From Planctomycetota bacterium (GTDB taxonomy: Bacteria; Planctomycetota; PUPC01; DSUN01): a stretch of DNA of 9,987 bases. The stretch is from NCBI GenBank assembly GCA_016872875.1, contig VGYW01000313.1, positions 1-9,987 on the forward strand, in the 5' to 3' direction. Position 1 is the first letter of the stretch; the number at the start of each line of letters is the position of its first letter. Made by a program: the position numbers and the translations under genes. This document shows positions 6,871 to 9,987 of the stretch, one piece after another. Under the pieces are notes generated by a model that had not been told where the DNA came from, did no database searches, and saw nothing but the letters and a program-made list of their open reading frames with translations.

Positions 6871-6955
6871 GGAGACCGAACACCCGCGATCTTGTCCCCC
6901 TGTTTGTGGGGCGGTGTACTTAGGACTCTGGGACTACTGGCCGGCACCCGTTTTT

Positions 6956-6999
6956 GGGCGATCAGACGATCGCTTTTCCCTCTCCGAAAGTGATCGCCT
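6956..6999 (+). terminator. Terminator-like hairpin with an alternative pairing
   Basis: GCGATC (6958-6963), loop AGAC, GATCGC (6968-6973) is followed directly by TTTT (6974-6977), as in a short intrinsic terminator for the upstream plus-strand gene, although it is about 250 bases beyond that gene's stop. GGCGATCA (6957-6964) can instead pair with TGATCGCC (6991-6998). The two structures exclude each other. Six base pairs and a short T-run make this a weak terminator. Confidence 0.4.
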
Positions 7000-7023
7000 A
7001 AGGCGGCCCTCCGCGATGGCAGT

Positions 7024-8361
7024 TCAGAAGTCGTCGGCCTTCGGGGCTGGCCCCTCGCGGTGCTCGGGGGCTGCGGCCCGGCCGAGCGCGGTGGTGAAGA
7101 GCCAGAAGGGCATGGCGACAACGAGGGAGGCCCCCTTGAGGGAGGCAGTGACCGTGGCCTTGGCGCCGTCGGCCTTGGCCTTGACGCTCCCGAGGAAGTC
7201 CACTGCGGGCTGGAGCATGGGCATCTGCCCCGCCACCTTGGCCATCTCCTCGCGCCCCTCCTTGACGCTCTTCTCCAGTTCGGCGACGGCGGCGGCGACC
7301 TTCTGGGCGTCGGTGCCCATGGCCACGAGCTCGAGCGTCTGGGCGTCCTTGGCCGCCCGCCCGACGAGGCTCATGGAATCGAATGGGGCGAGCATCGGGC
7401 CGCCCTCCCGATAGGTTGGCGTCATCTTCACGACGGCCCAGAGGGGCTGGGCGGTGTCGGCGGCCTTGATGAGCTTGCCGAGGGCGCTCTCCGGCGTGAG
7501 GGCGCCGCTGCCCTTCTTGAGGGCGGCCACGGTCGCCGCGACGGGCAGCTTCTCGGCCTCGGCGCCCGCGAACAACACCAGGCAGTCGTTCGATACCACG
7601 ATCAGGTTGGGCTCTTCTTCCTCGCCACGGAAGACCTCCAGGCCATCGGACTTCTCGGCCTTGTAGTCCCCCGTCTCATGCAGCAGCGCAGCCACGCGCT
7701 TGGCGTCGTACTGGCCGCGGGCGATCATGACGACGAAGCCCTTGTCGTCCCCGACCTCGCCCGAGATGCCGAGGGTGACGCCTTCAAGGCGGACGTTGCC
7801 CACCTGCTCGGCTGCGGAGACCAGTTGGTTGGTAACCTCGGGGAGGAGCGCGTTCGGGTCCTGCTCGGGCAGCCCGGGCGCGAGCTCCTTGAGCGCCTTC
7901 TCGATGTCGAGCGGCTTGCCTGGCGCCATCGAGACCTGGCCCACGATGCCGCAGTCGGCGGGGAGGAGCCAGGGGTCGCCGGCCATCTGCCTGGCGGACG
8001 CGCGGGGCCGCTCGAACGGCTTCCCCTCGATGGCCGCGATGGCCTGCTGCGCGTAGTCCGCCTCGAAAAGTGCCGTGGACTTCAGGAGCGGCTGGAGGGC
8101 GGGGAGGGCCTGGGCGTCCTTCAGTTCCCCGAGGGTGCGGATGGCCATGAGCCGCCGCACGGCCGCGGCTCGGGGAGCGGCCTTGGGCTCGGCCGCTTCG
8201 CCTCCCTCCGCCTTCGCCGGCCCGAGCTCACCTGTCATCGCGGCGACCGTGACGTTGACGCCCTTGAGCTGCCAGTAGGCCTTCGTCTGCACGTAGTCCA
8301 GCAGGTCGTTCCCGCCGCCGCTCACGAGGAGCATCGTCAGTAGCCCGGCGAGCATCTCCAT
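7024..8361 (-). CDS. Exported HEAT repeat protein of unknown function
   Basis: I chose ATG 8361 because GGAAGGAGAG lies just upstream; the frame is open further back to 8553, but that extension is Arg/His-rich and overlaps the preceding gene. The protein has 445 residues. The N terminus is hydrophobic (MLAGLLTMLLVSGGG) and may be a weak signal peptide or anchor, although it lacks a positive n-region. Residues 66-112 look like one HEAT repeat unit (RRLMAIRTLGELKDAQALPALQPLL). The remainder, about 125-445, is a mixed alpha/beta region I cannot assign; it contains VVSNDCLVLFAG, LWAVVKMTP and an extended helix (about 370-400). A hydrophobic stretch near 410-428 (LVVAMPFWLF) precedes a polar tail. 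I have seen similar proteins in Planctomycetes without a known function. It lies 62 bases downstream of the candidate selenoprotein gene on the same strand, so co-transcription is likely. Confidence 0.75.
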   Translation of the reverse strand: MEMLAGLLTMLLVSGGGNDLLDYVQTKAYWQLKGVNVTVAAMTGELGPAKAEGGEAAEPKAAPRAAAVRRLMAIRTLGELKDAQALPALQPLLKSTALFEADYAQQAIAAIEGKPFERPRASARQMAGDPWLLPADCGIVGQVSMAPGKPLDIEKALKELAPGLPEQDPNALLPEVTNQLVSAAEQVGNVRLEGVTLGISGEVGDDKGFVVMIARGQYDAKRVAALLHETGDYKAEKSDGLEVFRGEEEEPNLIVVSNDCLVLFAGAEAEKLPVAATVAALKKGSGALTPESALGKLIKAADTAQPLWAVVKMTPTYREGGPMLAPFDSMSLVGRAAKDAQTLELVAMGTDAQKVAAAVAELEKSVKEGREEMAKVAGQMPMLQPAVDFLGSVKAKADGAKATVTASLKGASLVVAMPFWLFTTALGRAAAPEHREGPAPKADDF

Positions 8362-8423
8362 GGTCTCTCCTTCCCTGCTGGGGCGCGCTCGCGCGCACAG
8401 AGGTGTGGGGGTGGCAGGGCCGC

Positions 8424-9776
8424 TCACTTCACCGTGAAGGTGGCCTTCTGAATTGTGACGCTGAATGGCGCGGCGTTGTACTTGAGGGCCGCTGTGAACT
8501 CGCCTGTGAGGTTGGCTGGCACACTCCATGTGTGCCCGCAGGTGCCGCCTCACCCAAACTGGAACTTGGCGGAGTAGACGGACTTCCCGCCGGCGTCGAA
8601 GACCTCCACCTCGGGGGTCGGCGGGCCGGTCTCGGGCAGGAACAGCTCGGCCCGCAGGCCCGCGGCGTCGGCGAGGTTGAAGTCCATCCGCACGGCCTTG
8701 CCGCGGATGCTGGTCGCGATGCTGGCCGTCAGGGGCGCGCCGATGGCGAGCTCAACTGTCTTCCCGGCCGCGGCCTCGAAGGTCTTGCCCTTCCCCTCCC
8801 AGAGGTCTCGGCGGCCTGAGGTCAGGCGTCCCTTCCACGCATCCCTCCCCTCGGTTCGCTCGCCGGGGATGGTCTGCTGGAACTCAATCACCGTGTAGCG
8901 GTCGGCGGGGATGGCGATTGGCTGGGCCGAGCCGCTGAGGTTGAGGATGTATCTCTCGCCTGCGAGCTTCGCCGACCAGCGCTCGTGGCCGACCTTGAGC
9001 GTCGCCGTCTCCAGCGCCGAGGGCCTTGCCGTGAGCCTCGTGCCGTCGCCCGAAAGCTCAACGTCGTACCACGCCCCGTCCACCAGCACGGGCTGGCCAT
9101 AGTAGGCTTTCAGCACGCTGGGGCCGAAGCTCCCGTCCCCGGTGTCAATCGCCAGCGAATCGCACGGCTCGATGCCGGCCACTCCGGGGCCGGCGCGGAG
9201 TGCCTTCGCCTTCGTGCCGAGCACCAGGTCGCCGTCCCCGTCAACCACGCGCACCGCATAGGTCTTCGCCCCGAAGGCCAGGCGGCCCTCCGCCGCAGAG
9301 CCGAGGTCGAGGTTGATCCAGCGATAGGAGGGGGACTTGTGGTATGAGCCGCGCACGAGGACTGGGAAGGACTTGCCGTCGCGCTTGACCTCGATGGTTG
9401 CCGGGCCGATGATGGCTGAGACGTCCCCGTCCTCGTCCCTCTTGGCTTTCAGGGGCGCGACGGGCGCGCCCGCGAAGTCCGCCTTGCCGCTGAAGTCGAG
9501 GCGCAGCAGGTCAGGCGCCTTGGCGTCCGCCTTCGCCGAATCTATCGCCACCGCCAGCGTCACCGCGCGGTCCCGTATCATCGCCACCACGGCGTGCGAG
9601 CTCACCGTCCCCTTCGGCTCCTTCGGCTTGAAGAACTGCATCTCGTGCGCGCTCAGGCCGTGGTGCTCCATCGCCAGCTCCGGCGGGCAGGCCACCAGCT
9701 TGGCCTCGCCCTCCGAGGCGTGGAGCAAGGGCGCCAGGGCGATTGTGACACCGAGCAGAGCAATCCGGCGCATCAT
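8424..9776 (-). CDS. Secreted protein of unknown function; candidate selenoprotein with in-frame TGA at 8550-8552
   Basis: ATG 9776 follows AAGGAGG with a 7-base spacer. Residues 1-21 form a signal peptide (MMRRIALLGVTIALAPLLHA). The mature part is beta-rich with repeated short strands (YAVRVVDGDGDLVLG, DVELSGDGTRLTARPS, ERYILNLSG) and no catalytic motif I know. Conventional reading ends at TGA 8550-8552 after 408 residues, KFQFG. The same frame continues for 41 codons to a second TGA (8424-8426), and those residues look like the other half of the same domain (WSVPANLTGEFTAAL, then VTIQKATFTVK). With Sec at the first TGA the sequence reads G-U-G-G-T-C-G-H-T-W, a UxxxC pair (U409, C413), 450 residues in all. 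I recall relatives with Cys in a comparable G-C-G-x-T-C setting, but cannot verify that here. A stem-loop follows the TGA. The alternative is an ordinary stop with a decaying tail, or a TGC-to-TGA mutation. Confidence 0.7.
8518..8536 (-). promoter_or_regulatory. Candidate bacterial SECIS stem-loop
   Basis: On the minus strand GGCACAC (8536-8530), loop ATGGA (8529-8525) and GTGTGCC (8524-8518) form a perfect 7-bp stem. The stem begins 14 nt and the loop 21 nt after the TGA at 8550. Known bacterial SECIS elements lie immediately downstream of the UGA, with an apical loop roughly 16-37 nt away that carries a G or GG contacted by SelB; the E. coli fdhF element has a similar geometry. Here the GG is at loop positions 3-4 rather than 1-2, a small departure from the usual rule. 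Confidence 0.5.
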
Positions 9777-9815
9777 CGGAGAGCCTCCTTACAAGGGGTC
9801 ACACGCGACCGCGGC

Positions 9816-9844
9816 ATTATAGCGCCCAGGACCGCCGATGGCAA
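9816..9844 (-). promoter_or_regulatory. Near-consensus sigma-70-type promoter
   Basis: On the minus strand TTGCCA (9844-9839) is followed by exactly 17 bases and then TATAAT (9821-9816): 5 of 6 and 6 of 6 matches. Transcription would start near 9809, giving a leader of about 33 bases that contains the AAGGAGG ribosome site. It is the best promoter in the window and would drive the candidate selenoprotein gene and probably the HEAT repeat gene after it. Confidence 0.7.
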
Positions 9845-9987
9845 GACATTTCCGGAGAATCTGAGGCGGTTGCTCTGTGGGCAAGTGACGGAGCGGGTAG
9901 GAGTTGCGAGAGGGCCGGAAGGGGCGGTCCCCCAACGGTTGGGCGCGCGGGGCGGTTTCAGGGGCTTCCAGGAGTTTTTCCTCGCTT
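9845..9987. other. No gene recognised at the right edge
   Basis: Neither strand shows a convincing coding frame or RNA gene. A small palindrome, CCCAAC-G-GTTGGG (9931-9943), is present, but its centre is too tight for a good hairpin unless the stem is shortened. Confidence 0.5.

Larger units (their letters stand above)
6709..7023. other. Gene-free stretch between convergent genes, with three hairpins
   Basis: The preceding plus-strand gene and the following minus-strand gene both end here. I see no convincing gene. The minus strand from about 6800 down to 6712 reads a hydrophobic segment (IVVAFMLVMRLALISVVL), but it runs antisense into the end of the GH84-like gene with no usable start, so I do not call it. 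Three structured elements are listed separately (6824-6843, 6854-6870, 6956-6999). Confidence 0.6.

Noticed and set aside
6638..6883. Small membrane protein on the minus strand (IVVAFMLVMRLALISVVL)
   Set aside because: It overlaps the end of the GH84-like gene in antisense and has no plausible start or ribosome site; the hydrophobic run is short and may be chance.
7060..8343. A 427-codon open frame on the plus strand
   Set aside because: It is antisense to the HEAT repeat gene; its Gly/Leu/His-rich composition looks like a mirror of the real gene.
8383..8396. GCGCGC-TC-GCGCGC palindrome between the two genes of the right-hand unit
   Set aside because: The loop of two bases is too small for a stable hairpin without opening base pairs, and GC-repeat palindromes are expected by chance in such DNA.
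8427..9776. TGA reassigned to Gly or Trp genome-wide (Gracilibacteria or Mycoplasma type code)
   Set aside because: Several genes in the window end at TGA (816-818, 6706-6708, 7024-7026), and the extended frame itself stops at TGA 8424-8426.

Overview
The window is high-GC DNA (visibly well above 60% G+C) whose genes are mostly secreted or periplasmic: glycoside hydrolases, beta-propellers, an FG-GAP repeat protein, a CBM9-type domain and a HEAT repeat protein. In my experience this mix is typical of the PVC group, especially uncultured Planctomycetota or Lentisphaerae-like lineages that degrade polysaccharides and glycoproteins. This is an inference from protein style; there is no rRNA or other marker gene here.

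Layout. (1) 1-2098, minus strand: a two-gene operon. A secreted beta-propeller protein (816-2098) is followed, with a 4-base ATGA overlap, by a secreted DUF6067/GH123-like protein that runs off the left edge (819 to 1). The propeller gene is frameshifted inside an 18-bp tandem repeat at 1021-1076. A possible promoter lies at 2156-2184. (2) 2162-4359: a mosaic of gene fragments on both strands. It holds a short plus-strand fragment near 2282, a TPR/FMN-binding-like fragment (minus), an unrecognised fragment (minus), an FG-GAP protein lacking both natural ends (plus), and a Kelch-like gene with a damaged start and a frameshift (plus). (3) 4360-6708, plus strand: an intact secreted enzyme with a GH20b-like N-terminal domain, a GH84-like catalytic barrel and a C-terminal CBM9-like domain. 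(4) 6709-7023: a gene-free stretch between convergent genes, with a REP-like palindrome, a second hairpin and a terminator-like structure. (5) 7024-9776, minus strand: a second two-gene unit. A secreted protein of unknown function (8424-9776) is followed by a HEAT repeat protein (7024-8361). A near-consensus sigma-70-type promoter (TTGCCA, 17 bp, TATAAT) lies just upstream of the first gene. (6) 9845-9987: nothing recognised.

The main finding is in block 5. The protein starting at 9776 appears to stop at a TGA (8550-8552), but the same frame continues for 41 protein-like codons, and the TGA falls in the middle of what looks like one beta-rich domain. Four codons after the TGA comes a Cys, giving a U-G-G-T-C arrangement. 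A perfect 7-bp stem with a GG-containing loop starts 14 nt after the TGA, about where a bacterial SECIS element would sit. I propose that this is a selenoprotein of an uncharacterised family. Other genes here use TGA as a normal stop, so a global reassignment of TGA is unlikely.

Taken together, the intact and semi-intact genes suggest extracytoplasmic breakdown and binding of amino-sugar glycans (GH84-like plus CBM9-like, GH123-like), with propeller and FG-GAP proteins as likely binding or scaffold partners.
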